DNA of 64,000 bases from Novosphingobium guangzhouense (GCF_002896965.1 NZ_LYMM01000040.1:124001-188000), one strand, 5' to 3'. Positions 39,471-49,333 are shown, counted from the stretch's first letter. Numbers and translations are program-made. Notes: a model not told the origin generated them from the letters alone.

Positions 39471-40733
39471 CTAAAGCGTCTGCACGGGCGGAACATTGCG
39501 AAGTGAAGCATCAGGCATCTCCACCGTCACCTCCTTCCTGCGCGAAGCGAGGAACGTGCCCACCCATGCCAGCACGAACGCGAACTGGATGTCGATCAGC
39601 GGCAGCGCCGGGAAGGCCTTGCGGGTCATGTTATCGCCGCCTCGCCCGATTTCCATCGATTCACCCCTGAGGTTGACCATGTTGTTGTAGCCAACCGCAA
39701 TCACAAGGAAGCCAAACAACGCGATCGAAATCGCAATTCGATCAAAACCTTGCGCCCGCATGCGCCGATCAAGAACCTGATAGACCGCGAAAACCGGGAG
39801 AGCGGCGAATACAAGCCCCTGGAACGTCAACAAGCCTGTCGGGAACTCCCAGTTTTCAAGCCGGAACGGAAGCGGGTTCATGTAAATGTAGACGATCGAC
39901 AAAAGCATATTGGCCATCGCTGCGATGTTCAGCTTGATGATGCCAAGCATCAAGACGGCATACCCTGCGAACATGGCATAATCCCAACGCCCTTTGCCCT
40001 TCACCGCCATGACCAAGCAGAACGACATCAGCGGATTATAGCGCCTGATGACGAACGATATGATCACCGCAAGAGCAAGCCACGCCCATTGACGCCTCAC
40101 AAACAGTATCGCAGTCAGCAGTCCAAACAGAATTGCGTACAAATCTTTCATAAAATCGGATGAAAAGAACATAACAGACGGAGAAATAAGGAAAAATCCG
40201 GCTGAAAGCGAACGGATTGTGCGCACTATCTTCTGGGAACTTATTTTATGATTCTTACAGAACTCCATCGACAATTCGCTAATCAAACTTGCGATAACCA
40301 ATGACACTGCAAAGTTTGGAACGAGATAGGCCATCTCGTCATAGCTGAGATTTCTGTTGACGAAAGGCTGCGCCAAAAGAAGAAACGAGCCCTTAGCGAA
40401 GTTGGCTTCCTGATCGCCAAGCAGGTTCTGTTTATAAGAGCTGTAAATAAGCTCGAAAATATCAATGTAAGGGTACTGCAGCAGGTGCTCATAATAAATT
40501 GAATCGACCTGTCGCGGAACCGCATTGAAAAACAGAATGCAACCCATGGCGCCGATCGGAACGCATATCGCGGCAAACGCTAGGCGCTGCACCGCAAAGA
40601 AGGCGCAGCCAACCAGCGCCAGCAGAAACAGCCCTGAATAGGCTGTGGCGCCGGACAACGAGATTCCCGCTGCCGCACCCAGTATCAGCAGCGCTGCCCA
40701 CAAGGGGCCCGAGGGCAGAAGCAGAAATCTCAT
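39471..40733 (-). CDS. Multi-pass membrane protein, candidate polysaccharide polymerase (Wzy/EpsG-like)
   Basis: 420 residues with about ten or eleven hydrophobic helices and a large loop in the first half (FNAVPRQVDSIYYEHLLQYP, YIDIFELIYSSYKQNLLGDQ). Layout fits EpsG/Wzy-type polymerases, which share little sequence. No enzymatic motif is readable. Base composition of the middle (about 40140-40500) is clearly more AT-rich than flanking genes, as often seen in polymerase genes. It sits between two glycosyltransferases. Confidence 0.65.
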   Translation of the reverse strand: MRFLLLPSGPLWAALLILGAAAGISLSGATAYSGLFLLALVGCAFFAVQRLAFAAICVPIGAMGCILFFNAVPRQVDSIYYEHLLQYPYIDIFELIYSSYKQNLLGDQEANFAKGSFLLLAQPFVNRNLSYDEMAYLVPNFAVSLVIASLISELSMEFCKNHKISSQKIVRTIRSLSAGFFLISPSVMFFSSDFMKDLYAILFGLLTAILFVRRQWAWLALAVIISFVIRRYNPLMSFCLVMAVKGKGRWDYAMFAGYAVLMLGIIKLNIAAMANMLLSIVYIYMNPLPFRLENWEFPTGLLTFQGLVFAALPVFAVYQVLDRRMRAQGFDRIAISIALFGFLVIAVGYNNMVNLRGESMEIGRGGDNMTRKAFPALPLIDIQFAFVLAWVGTFLASRRKEVTVEMPDASLRNVPPVQTL

Positions 40734-40789
40734 ATCGAAAACCTTAACACCAAATCATGCAATTGCGGAGCCACGCCCGCATTAGCCTG

Positions 40790-41983
40790 TCAGCGGCCTG
40801 TTTTGCTTTTCAGGCCCGACTTGCTTTTCAGGAATGCGTAGAAGGCATCCCGCTTCTTCTTGATTGCATCGGCATGGTACTCTCTGGCTACCGTGAGGTT
40901 ACGTTCGGATATCGCGGCCAGTTCGTCCCGCCGATCGACCAGGTTGCCGATCATGTCCGCAAGCCGATCTGCATCGCCAGGTTCAAACAGGCAATCTTCC
41001 TGCACGAGTTCAGGCGTTCCGCCAACCCGCGTAGCGATAGCCGGAAGCGCACGAGCCATCGCTTCCAGCATTGCACGAGGAAGTCCCTCCTGCCGCGACG
41101 GGAGGATGAACAGATCGCCGCGGTCCAGGACATCGCGCACCGGTTTGCCGTTCGGCAGCTTGCCACAGAAGTTGATCAGCTCGCCGACGCCCTCCGCATC
41201 AGCTTTCGCCTTGAAGTTGGCAAGGTTCTCGCCAAAGCCCACGAAATCCGCCGTCACCGTTATTCCGCGCCGCTTCAGCATCGCGATCGCGTCGATCATG
41301 GTGTCATGCCCCTTGAGGTTCTTCTGCATGTTCCCGATCATCACGAGATGCAGCGTTCCTTCCGGGAATGAGCCAGCGGCGCGTGGGGCGGTTGCGAACG
41401 CTTCATCCTTCAGGTCGATCGACGTGAATGAAAACGACGATGCCCGGTCACGCGGCGGATAGCGCTTCTGCAGCGCCTCACGGGTCACGTAGGCCGAAGC
41501 AACGGCATGCCGGCATTGCCACTTGGTCATCCATACGAAGAGCGCGCGAAAGAGGAAGGAAAGCTTGTTCTTGCCCAAAGCCTCGCTGCTGTATCCATCA
41601 TAGGGGTCGGCAGCGACTTCGACTGCAAACGGGATCCGCTTTAGCCAGAGCATGAAGGCGTAAAGCGAAGGGATCGTGGCAGGGATGCGTAAAACATACG
41701 CATTCCTCCGATCCAGACTTTTCCAGATCGTGGCCACAATCTTGGGGAAGCGCGTAACGAAACCGACCGGTCCATGGTAGCCGGGCATGCTGAGAAAGTC
41801 GACGCGAGGGCCAACTGCGGGCTGCGCGGTAGGATCTTCCCGGTCAAAAAGACGTCCGACCAAAGTAACGTCTTCAAACGTGCTAAGAAAACGGGCTGCG
41901 TATGCATCATACCCTAGAATGTACGAAGCGGGCTTTGAATCCTGTAACGTGAAATCACTATCCCGAACTACGTAAAGCCTCAT
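40790..41983 (-). CDS. Glycosyltransferase family 4 (exopolysaccharide)
   Basis: 397 residues from ATG 41983 (MRLYVVRDSDFTLQDSKPAS). GT-B fold with C-terminal motifs LHLVMIGNMQKNLKGHDTMI, ADFVGFGENLANFKAKADAE and DLFILPSRQEGLPRAMLEAM (E-x7-E type). N-terminal half contains PFAVEVAADPYDGYSSEA. Basic C-terminus (LKSKSGLKSKTGR) may associate with membrane. The 142-bp gap to the upstream gene contains a strong hairpin. Confidence 0.9.
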   Translation of the reverse strand: MRLYVVRDSDFTLQDSKPASYILGYDAYAARFLSTFEDVTLVGRLFDREDPTAQPAVGPRVDFLSMPGYHGPVGFVTRFPKIVATIWKSLDRRNAYVLRIPATIPSLYAFMLWLKRIPFAVEVAADPYDGYSSEALGKNKLSFLFRALFVWMTKWQCRHAVASAYVTREALQKRYPPRDRASSFSFTSIDLKDEAFATAPRAAGSFPEGTLHLVMIGNMQKNLKGHDTMIDAIAMLKRRGITVTADFVGFGENLANFKAKADAEGVGELINFCGKLPNGKPVRDVLDRGDLFILPSRQEGLPRAMLEAMARALPAIATRVGGTPELVQEDCLFEPGDADRLADMIGNLVDRRDELAAISERNLTVAREYHADAIKKKRDAFYAFLKSKSGLKSKTGR

Positions 41984-42007
41984 TATACGCTCCATAATTA
42001 CGTGAAC

Positions 42008-42046
42008 CTACCGACATAAGACTCTCACGGAGCATTATGTCGGTAG
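42008..42046. repeat. 12-bp inverted repeat between two EPS genes
   Basis: CTACCGACATAA and TTATGTCGGTAG are exact complements with a 15-nt loop, placed 25 bp before the start of the downstream glycosyltransferase and 80 bp after the upstream hydrolase stop. There is no T-run after it on the minus strand, so operator, attenuator or processing site are all possible. Confidence 0.6.
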
Positions 42047-42125
42047 ATATAAACTCGCTACGACAGCCACACCCAAGAGCGTCAGGCATGGGTCGAACCT
42101 GCCCGCCAAGCCCCTTTTCTGTGAG

Positions 42126-43307
42126 CTAGTTCCCCCACGCCGCGCACGCCGTCACGGCGCCTGCCTCCACCGGCTTGATCACAGGCTTGACCGTCGCATT
42201 GATCGAGACTGCAGCAGCCCCCTTCGGCGACGCAAGCGACAGGCGAAGTGGCCGGGGTGGTCCATCCGACCACGCCAGGACCGCGAACTTCGCGTTGCCA
42301 TTCCTCAGCAGGTAGGCATGGGCCCCGGGGCCGACACCCGAACAAGTGCCAGCAACCGACCAGCCCTTCACGCTATGCAGGAAATCCGAAATTTCCGCGT
42401 AGCCCGCCTTGGGCCGGTACGCGTGATCCACCAGACCAAAGTTGCTTTCGCGGTCCTGCGCATTCGCATCCCTGTCCATCAGGCTGTACCAGACCGTTGC
42501 CTTGCTGCCGCTGACAAGGCCGACGGCCATCATCTGCGCGGCATAGACACTCTGAACATCCCTGGTCACGCTTCGCGGACCTCCTGAGGGATAGCCCCAT
42601 TCGCCCAGCACGAAATCCACGCCCGGATATGCCTTGCGCAGCTTAGGCAGATCGCCAAGAAATGTTCCCGGCGCGCTGCCGCGATAAGGGTGAATGGCGA
42701 TACGCGAGAAGCACCCGGTAGCCGCCAGCGGACGCAGAAACGTGGCCTGGTTTCGCGTAGCCAGGGCGCCGCCGATGACCTCGGCGCCGCTATCGACATC
42801 GCGAATGGACTTGCAAGCCCGTGCTGAGAATTCAGCAAACTTGACCGCATCCGGGCGACCGCCCCAGAATCTAGGGACGTTGGGTTCGTTCCAGATCTCC
42901 CAGACTACGCCACGCCCCTTAAAGTGTTCTGCAGCTGCGGCCAGCCAGCGCAGGAATGCCTTCTGCGATGCGCCGCCCGTCGGCAAGCCACCACCGTCAT
43001 ACAGGTTGTTGCCGCCGTAGACGGTGAAGTAGGCATGCATCCCGCGCGATCTCAGCTTGTCGACAACAGTGTCGTAGAAGCTCCAGTCGTAGACACCGGG
43101 TTTGACCTCCGTCGTGTTCCAATAGAACCCCTGTCGGATGAACGAGAACCCTGCATCCGATGCGAGATCTAGGGAGCGGTCGTCGAACTGCTTGGTTGGC
43201 AGTTGCACGCCGAACTCCGCACGAGCCTGCGTCGAAACCAGAGCGGTCGCCGCAGTGGCAGCACCGAACGAAAGCCGGGCAACCGGTCCAAGGCACTTAA
43301 TAAGCAT
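42126..43307 (-). CDS. Secreted clan-A glycoside hydrolase in the EPS cluster
   Basis: 393 residues from ATG 43307, with signal peptide (MLIKCLGPVARLSFGAATAATALVSTQARA). (beta/alpha)8 barrel of the GH39/GH5-like group: acid/base Glu in GVVWEIWNEPNVPRFWGG and nucleophile Glu in VDFVLGEWGYPSGG. A small beta-rich C-terminal domain follows (VAGTCSGVGPGAHAYLLRNG). EPS clusters often encode such an enzyme for trimming or releasing the polymer in the periplasm. Its start overlaps the flippase stop by 11 bp, so it is co-expressed. Confidence 0.88.
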   Translation of the reverse strand: MLIKCLGPVARLSFGAATAATALVSTQARAEFGVQLPTKQFDDRSLDLASDAGFSFIRQGFYWNTTEVKPGVYDWSFYDTVVDKLRSRGMHAYFTVYGGNNLYDGGGLPTGGASQKAFLRWLAAAAEHFKGRGVVWEIWNEPNVPRFWGGRPDAVKFAEFSARACKSIRDVDSGAEVIGGALATRNQATFLRPLAATGCFSRIAIHPYRGSAPGTFLGDLPKLRKAYPGVDFVLGEWGYPSGGPRSVTRDVQSVYAAQMMAVGLVSGSKATVWYSLMDRDANAQDRESNFGLVDHAYRPKAGYAEISDFLHSVKGWSVAGTCSGVGPGAHAYLLRNGNAKFAVLAWSDGPPRPLRLSLASPKGAAAVSINATVKPVIKPVEAGAVTACAAWGN

Positions 43308-44631
43308 TGATCCCTCTCGGAAAGAAGCGACGAAGCAGCCCCATGTACATGCGAAAATCCTCAAGCTTGGGCCACAGGGTATTCCAGTACGGTACATCCG
43401 AAATCTTCGAGAATATCCGCATCTTAACCGCAAGATTCGCCGTCGACGAAATGAATGTCGCCCATGCGGCGCCGTTCAGTCCGAATTTCGGGATAAGCAG
43501 CAGGCATGCGGCAATGTTCACCAGGACAGGAATGAATGCCGTAGACACATTCAACTGCGGACGACCGCGCGCGGTGAAATCATTGGCCAATATTCGGGTT
43601 ACCGCCACGAACGCGCTGCCCGCCAGCAGTATCTGCAGCGGCAGCAGCGCACCTGCGAAATTGGCGCCGAAAATCTCATGCAGGAAAATCTGCGCCAGCA
43701 CCGCCAGAACGAATGCGGCGACAACGGAAAGCTGGAAGGTGAGCCGGCACAACTGCGCGGTCAACTGTGCTCCGTTGCTCTCCCCGTAGTCGCTCGCAAG
43801 GCGCGGCAAGGCGACGGTAGTAACCGCAGTTGTCAGCACCAGAAGACGCTCCGCGATTTGCGTCGCTATCGCAAATACCCCAACCCCGGTCAGCCCAAGA
43901 AATATCGTGACAAAATAATAGTTTATCCTTTGATGGACGAGTGCAAAGATATTCCCGATATAAGAGAATACGCCGTACCGGAAATACTTCGTGAAGAATT
44001 CGTCCAATTCCCGCTTTTCGCTCGGTTCTGCGCGCAGAAGCTTGATCAGGAAATAAAAGGTCAAAACCGATGCAACCGCCATCGATGCGCCATAGCACGC
44101 GACGGCATAGGCAGCGCTGCGGTACCCTGCCGAGTAGGATATGAGCAGGAAGACAAAGCACAACACGACAGGCGCCAGAGTTGCGTAGCTGTGGTAACGA
44201 AAATCCTGACGCCCCTGAATGAGGCTCGATAGGAACAACTGCAGCAAGTATGGCGGAAAGGAACAGATGCCCGCCAGAGCAACCGCCGAATCCTTGATCT
44301 CCTCGCCGAATATCTCCTGATATCCAAAGAATCCCGCCACCCCAAGGACCGAAAGGATAGCCCACAGAATAAAGTTCATCGGCAGGGCCTGCCGCAGTCC
44401 TGTCTTTCCATTGGCCAGGAAAAACACGTTTGAATAGATAACACCGCCGTTGGTCAACGTGCCCAGCGTTACCGGCAGTAAGGTCGCCAGAGCATAAAGG
44501 CCATTGCCCCCCGGTCCGAGTTGCCGCGCCACGATAACCGAAGTCCCCAGCCCGACAAGGGTGGCAAGCGCCATTCGAACGAGCGTGCGCACGATGTTCT
44601 TGAGAACTTGCGCATCCAGCTTACTGGACAT
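43297..44631 (-). CDS. Wzx-type polysaccharide flippase (MATE/MVF fold)
   Basis: 444 residues with about twelve to fourteen transmembrane helices. Family traits: LVGLGTSVIVARQLGPGGNG near the N-terminus and repeated loops with Arg/Lys at the cytoplasmic side. It flips lipid-linked repeat units across the inner membrane. The start overlaps the pyruvyl transferase stop by 11 bp. The pattern matches the polysaccharide biosynthesis (PST) branch of the MOP superfamily. Confidence 0.88.
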   Translation of the reverse strand: MSSKLDAQVLKNIVRTLVRMALATLVGLGTSVIVARQLGPGGNGLYALATLLPVTLGTLTNGGVIYSNVFFLANGKTGLRQALPMNFILWAILSVLGVAGFFGYQEIFGEEIKDSAVALAGICSFPPYLLQLFLSSLIQGRQDFRYHSYATLAPVVLCFVFLLISYSAGYRSAAYAVACYGASMAVASVLTFYFLIKLLRAEPSEKRELDEFFTKYFRYGVFSYIGNIFALVHQRINYYFVTIFLGLTGVGVFAIATQIAERLLVLTTAVTTVALPRLASDYGESNGAQLTAQLCRLTFQLSVVAAFVLAVLAQIFLHEIFGANFAGALLPLQILLAGSAFVAVTRILANDFTARGRPQLNVSTAFIPVLVNIAACLLLIPKFGLNGAAWATFISSTANLAVKMRIFSKISDVPYWNTLWPKLEDFRMYMGLLRRFFPRGINAY

Positions 44632-45871
44632 GGGAGTCCCGGACGCTTGCGAAAGGCGATACCGCAGCTTCGATATCGCGAAGTGCCAATTCCTTGAGGC
44701 GCGCCAGCGCAGAAAGGTCGACTTCCTCCGTCAGGGCATGCTTCAACCGATCAAGAACCGGCCCCACGGAACGTTGGTCGCCAGGCTCGATATACATGTT
44801 CGCACGACCGCTGAGCTTGGCGAAATCGCGGACCTTGGCGTCCCAGATCAACCCGATGCTAGGTACACCCAACGAAAACGCGATGATATTCGCATGAAGC
44901 CGATGCGCGATCACCACATCGAAGCCCGCGATCAGGCGCACCAATGCATCAGGGCTGCCGCACCGTTCGCGCTTCAGAAAATCCCCGAACTGCGCCAGTC
45001 GCGGACTCGACACAACGCTGTCCAGAAAACGTTCGTCCGGCGGATCGCCGTTCGTGAATAATACCAGATGCTTTCCATCGGCCGCCAGTCGCTCGATCGT
45101 GTTCACGAAGAAATCGAACACATCGGCATCTTCGAACCTGTCCGAAGCCGCAGAATGCTTCTGCAGCGCCCCCGGATGGGTAATGCAGATGCCGATCCTG
45201 TTCGCACGCGCCGCCGGGCGAGTGACCCCAAAGGCATCCGCCGACCAGAATGCCGGATCGGCCGTGACGGCTACGCCAAGATCCTGCCGCGGCCCAAGCG
45301 CGCGAAACTTCTGTGCCGATTCCACGTCGCGAAACGACGCTCGCTTGAACCAGGGATTATTCAGGGCATCGCGGATCACCGAGCGCCCCAGACGGCTCCA
45401 GTTACTTGAACATCCGCAAGCATTGGCCACAACGGGAACAGACTTCTTCGACGCGATGGAACACAACAGCCGCAGCTTCAGCGGAAAATTCAGATCATTG
45501 TCGATGAACAGATGTCCACCGTTGAGGATCACAAGGTCGGTGCCTCCAGAAAATGCCGCATGGTATTTTTGCTGCAGCGCCTTGCGGCTACGCAGGCTCC
45601 AACGTGCAAGGACTTTCGCCATCCGCAGGTAAGGCGAACGCACCGAACGCTTACGGGCGCCCGGAGCGCCAACGGTACCCGCATCCGGTATCCGCGTGCG
45701 GCCCGCCAGATCAAGATGGTTTACTCTCGCAGCCGGGATTACCTGCTTCACCAGATACTCGACGCAGTGTGCAATCACCCCATCGCCAAGATTGTTGCTG
45801 AACGTTTCACCACACAGAAGAATGGAAGGGGGGGCATCCGCCGCACCATCGGCAATCGACTTGGTACTCAT
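44621..45871 (-). CDS. Polysaccharide pyruvyl transferase
   Basis: 416 residues from ATG 45871. Domain spans about 15-330: ILLCGETFSNNLGDGVIAHC, LVILNGGHLFIDNDLNFPLK and, near the end, IAHRLHANIIAFSLGVPSIG, typical of the WcaK/CsaB family. The enzyme transfers pyruvate from phosphoenolpyruvate to form a ketal on a sugar, giving an acidic polymer. Tail residues (VDLSALARLKELALRDIEAA) are helical. Position between an exported unknown and the flippase supports an EPS role. Confidence 0.88.
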   Translation of the reverse strand: MSTKSIADGAADAPPSILLCGETFSNNLGDGVIAHCVEYLVKQVIPAARVNHLDLAGRTRIPDAGTVGAPGARKRSVRSPYLRMAKVLARWSLRSRKALQQKYHAAFSGGTDLVILNGGHLFIDNDLNFPLKLRLLCSIASKKSVPVVANACGCSSNWSRLGRSVIRDALNNPWFKRASFRDVESAQKFRALGPRQDLGVAVTADPAFWSADAFGVTRPAARANRIGICITHPGALQKHSAASDRFEDADVFDFFVNTIERLAADGKHLVLFTNGDPPDERFLDSVVSSPRLAQFGDFLKRERCGSPDALVRLIAGFDVVIAHRLHANIIAFSLGVPSIGLIWDAKVRDFAKLSGRANMYIEPGDQRSVGPVLDRLKHALTEEVDLSALARLKELALRDIEAAVSPFASVRDSHVQ

Positions 45872-45979
45872 GTAGCAATCCCTTGCATTGACGGCTGGAA
45901 TGGACGCCCACACTCCACAGGAGTGCCCGACGGCCCAACAGCATTCAGCCCCCTCACAGTGTTTTACTATGTCTGCCGG

Positions 45980-47128
45980 CTATTCCATCGACATCTGAAC
46001 TGCGGCCAGTTCGCCGCGCCCTCTGCCAGCCTGGATCTTGATGAGTTGACTCTCGCAACCGATCGGGATGTTGATCCGCGTCGCCTGCGAACCAATCGTG
46101 AATTCGGCGAACTTGATCTGCTTTTCCTGCACGAAGCAGATAACTTGAAATTTCGGCGACGCACCTTCTACACGACCATTGAATACAATGTCGTGCGCCC
46201 CCGGACGCATCAGCGCATACCTGCTGGCGACAACCTTCTGGAAAGGATCGCTGTTTTCATACCTTATGGCACTGACGCCTTCATGCTCGACGAACTCCCG
46301 ACTGAGCGCTGCGGCTACAGGGTATTTCCAGCCAAACGGACCACTTGCATCGTCATCACCATTGACGAACCCGGCGTTTCGCTTGGCGGCCTGCCCCTGA
46401 AGGCCGCACGCCCCGCTCCAGAGCGCCTCGATCGTCGGTCCGTAACCCGCACGAATAATCGCCCCCGCCGTATCGGTTAGGCCCGGACAATTGATGCTGG
46501 CCCCCCGATCACGGAAGGTGGCCGCCAAAGACGCCATGGCTTTGGGAGAAAGGGTCACAGCCGCCAGCCGCAACAGCGGATTGGTCCAGGCAGCCTCCCG
46601 TCCGACCAAGAACTGAAAGGCGGCAAGTCCTTCGGGCTGAGCAAGCAACTCTGTCGTCAGCCGGTTCAGTTCATCACCCGTGTCGCCTTTGCGCCACATT
46701 GCCATGATCCGCTGAGCAGCAACTTCCCATTCCCCACCGTTCATCGCCAGCCGCGCGACGGTGGCCTGAGTAAAGCTGTCTCGCCAGCCTCTGGCAGCGG
46801 ACAGCAGCAGGGCCTTCAGCGCCTTATCGTCATCACCGTTGCGTAGCGCACCGAGGGCAACCAGAGATAGCCCTTCGGCAGGAATGGGACGGCGTAGAAC
46901 CATTTCCCGTGCAAGGCGCACACCTTCATCATTAGCCCCGCGCGCGTAGGCGGCATTGGCAGTTGCTTCGAATGCGGCCCCGCGAAACATCGAAGGGACG
47001 TATCGCGCCAGGCCCGAATTTCGCTTGGAAGCGCGATCAAATTCGAAGCCCGCCGCCGCCATCGCGACGGCAAGCCACGATACGAACCAGATGATCCTGA
47101 CGAGGCCGGGCATTCGAAGCTTGCTCAC
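45980..47128 (-). CDS. Membrane-anchored helical-repeat protein of the EPS cluster, unknown
   Basis: 382 residues from GTG 47128 (ATG 47113 also possible). One N-terminal membrane helix (IIWFVSWLAVAMAAAGFEF) is followed by a helical region with TPR-like spacing (EGVRLAREMVLRRPIPAEGL, EWEVAAQRIMAMWRKGDTGD). A beta-rich C-terminal domain (GAHDIVFNGRVEGASPKFQV, KFAEFTIGSQATRINIPI) with single cysteines at ICFV and GCES could form a disulfide. Only 3 bp from the Wzc stop. No assigned function; an EPS assembly accessory is inferred from position. Confidence 0.7.
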   Translation of the reverse strand: MSKLRMPGLVRIIWFVSWLAVAMAAAGFEFDRASKRNSGLARYVPSMFRGAAFEATANAAYARGANDEGVRLAREMVLRRPIPAEGLSLVALGALRNGDDDKALKALLLSAARGWRDSFTQATVARLAMNGGEWEVAAQRIMAMWRKGDTGDELNRLTTELLAQPEGLAAFQFLVGREAAWTNPLLRLAAVTLSPKAMASLAATFRDRGASINCPGLTDTAGAIIRAGYGPTIEALWSGACGLQGQAAKRNAGFVNGDDDASGPFGWKYPVAAALSREFVEHEGVSAIRYENSDPFQKVVASRYALMRPGAHDIVFNGRVEGASPKFQVICFVQEKQIKFAEFTIGSQATRINIPIGCESQLIKIQAGRGRGELAAVQMSME

Positions 47129-47131
47129 GCC

Positions 47132-49333
47132 TTAGTTGCCCGAATTTCCATACGAATAGTACGTGTCGTAGGCGTAGTAGCTGTGCCCGTCTCCGGCGTT
47201 CTTGGGGTTGAAGCGGTTGAGGACGACACCCAGGATCTTGGCGTTCACCAGATTCAGGCGGCGCAACGCCGACTTCACCGCGCCGCGATGGAAGACCGAA
47301 GCATCGATCACGAACAGCACGCTGTCCGCATGGGTAGCCAACAGCGCGGAGTCGGAAAGACCCAGCAGCGGCGGGCTGTCCAGGATGATGAGGTCGTAAC
47401 GTGCCCGTGCTTCCGCAACGAAGCCGGCCACACCCTCGCCGCCAAGCAGCAACGCCGGTTCCGGCGGCATGGGCAATGCGGTGACGTAGCTGAGATTCTC
47501 GATGCCGGAAGGTATCACGATCTCATCGAAGGTCTTCTGGTTGGTCAGATAATCGGCAAGACCCGACTGAGACCGTTCGCTCAGATGGTGGTGCAGCGTC
47601 GGACGACGAAGATCGGCGTCGACCAGCAGGACACGCTTGCCGAGGCGAGCGACCTCGTTCGCAATCGCGCGGGCAGTCGTGGACTTGCCTTCCGATTCAC
47701 GCGAACTCGTGATCATGAGCAGCGGAGGCAGGCCGTTCGCGGTGGAATAGCGAAGGTTGGTGACCAGCGAGCTATAGGCTTCACCCACACCTGAACGACG
47801 ATCGTCGAGCGCGTCGGTAAGGTCGCGCTTTTCTTCAAGCGGGATGAGACCCAGCAGCGGGAGCCCGACCTTCGCCTCGACATCTTCGGGCGAACGGATG
47901 GAACCGTCGAGTATTTCGCGAAGCAGTGCCGCCAGACCGGCGACAAGGGCACCCAGAATGATCGACGCCAGAATATTGATGATGAGCTTGGGTGACGACG
48001 GCTTCGTCGGCACTTCAGCCTGGTCAATCAGTGCGATGTTATTCACCGCCGCACCGGAAGTCGCGTTGATCTGGTTATAGCGCGAAAGCAGCGTATCATA
48101 AAGCGCGCGATTGGTATCCGCGATGCGCTTGAGAACGGAATACTGAACGCCACGATCCTGCTCGTTCAGCGCCTCTTCCTGAAGCGACTCCACCTTGGAA
48201 ACCAGCGATTGTTCTCGCTCCGCTGCGGCCTGATAATCGAGGTAGGAAGACTTCTTAATGGAGTCAGCCAGAGAGTTGATGCGGCGATCAAGCTCGGCAA
48301 CCTGGACGCTCTTCGCCTTAACTTGCGGAGCATTGTCCAGATAGCGGGATTTTGCGTCGGCAAGCTCGGCCTCCGCCTTGACCTTCGAACTCACCAACGA
48401 CTGAACCGCCTGATTGCTGTTCACCTCGCTGATGGAAAGAGGGGCGGCGCCCGAAACGGCCTGCCAACGGTCTTCGGCAGCGATGCGGTCCGCAGTGGCC
48501 TTCGACGCGGCGTCATTCAACTGGACCAGCGTGCTGCTCGTAACCGAAAGTTCGGTATCCGACTTGGCCCCATCGTTCTGGCTGGCGACACGAATGAGAC
48601 CCGCCGCACGGGCGTAATGGTTGAGGTCACGCTCCGACTGCGTCACCTTTATCCGAGCTTCGTCCAGCTGATCCGCCAGAAATTTGCGTGCGTACGAACT
48701 GCTATCGTACTTCTGGCGCAGATTGCCGTCGATGTAGCGCTCAGCATACAAGTTCGCAAGCCGCGCCGCATATTCGGGGCTGCGGCTACTTACGGTAATC
48801 GCAATGATCCGGCTGTTCACCGGCAGCTTGATGGCAAGCGCCTTCATCAGCGCCTCGATGGCAAGATCGCGCCGGGCAGTCGCAAACTGCTTCTTCACGA
48901 AGCCCTTGTCAGCCAAGTCCTCGTCCGTGGGCATGCTGGAACCCACGGCATCGAAGAAGCCCGCATCACGGTCAAAACCGCCGGCCTCGATTACCCGGCG
49001 GGCCAATGAGCGACTCTGCAGAATGCCCACCTGGGTTTGCAGAAAGCGGTCCGTGTCCCACGAAGCACCAGCGCGCTGGAGATCGCTGCCCTCAATGATC
49101 TGATCGGCCTGATCTTGCACCAGAACCTGCGCTTGCGCGTCATATTCAGGCGTAATCAGCATGGTGACGATCACGCCGAGCACCACCACGCTCGCAGCCG
49201 TCGCAGCCATCAGAACGGCATTCCGGCGAATGATGGCTATATATTTCTTGAAGTTGACTTCGAGGCCCGAATCGGAAGCCGAACTATCGGCTCCCGCTCC
49301 AAACAGGCGCTCTGCGGACACTGTGTCTTTCAA
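47132..49333 (-). CDS. Wzc-type polysaccharide co-polymerase with tyrosine autokinase domain
   Basis: 733 residues from TTG 49333. N-terminal Wzz domain with transmembrane helix (IIRRNAVLMAATAASVVVLG), long coiled-coil periplasmic part (about 180-420), a second helix near 455-480, and a cytoplasmic BY-kinase: Walker A SSRESEGKSTTARAIANEVA, Walker A' VLLVDADLRRPTLHHHLSER, Walker B YDLIILDSPPLLG. The Tyr cluster (SYYAYDTYYSYG) at the C-terminus is the autophosphorylation site. It controls chain length and couples to an outer-membrane exporter not present here. Confidence 0.94.
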   Translation of the reverse strand: MKDTVSAERLFGAGADSSASDSGLEVNFKKYIAIIRRNAVLMAATAASVVVLGVIVTMLITPEYDAQAQVLVQDQADQIIEGSDLQRAGASWDTDRFLQTQVGILQSRSLARRVIEAGGFDRDAGFFDAVGSSMPTDEDLADKGFVKKQFATARRDLAIEALMKALAIKLPVNSRIIAITVSSRSPEYAARLANLYAERYIDGNLRQKYDSSSYARKFLADQLDEARIKVTQSERDLNHYARAAGLIRVASQNDGAKSDTELSVTSSTLVQLNDAASKATADRIAAEDRWQAVSGAAPLSISEVNSNQAVQSLVSSKVKAEAELADAKSRYLDNAPQVKAKSVQVAELDRRINSLADSIKKSSYLDYQAAAEREQSLVSKVESLQEEALNEQDRGVQYSVLKRIADTNRALYDTLLSRYNQINATSGAAVNNIALIDQAEVPTKPSSPKLIINILASIILGALVAGLAALLREILDGSIRSPEDVEAKVGLPLLGLIPLEEKRDLTDALDDRRSGVGEAYSSLVTNLRYSTANGLPPLLMITSSRESEGKSTTARAIANEVARLGKRVLLVDADLRRPTLHHHLSERSQSGLADYLTNQKTFDEIVIPSGIENLSYVTALPMPPEPALLLGGEGVAGFVAEARARYDLIILDSPPLLGLSDSALLATHADSVLFVIDASVFHRGAVKSALRRLNLVNAKILGVVLNRFNPKNAGDGHSYYAYDTYYSYGNSGN

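Noticed and set aside
47132..49333. Separate kinase gene downstream of a Wzz gene
   Set aside because: The frame is continuous from the Wzz domain through Walker motifs to the Tyr tail, so this is one fused Wzc-type protein.
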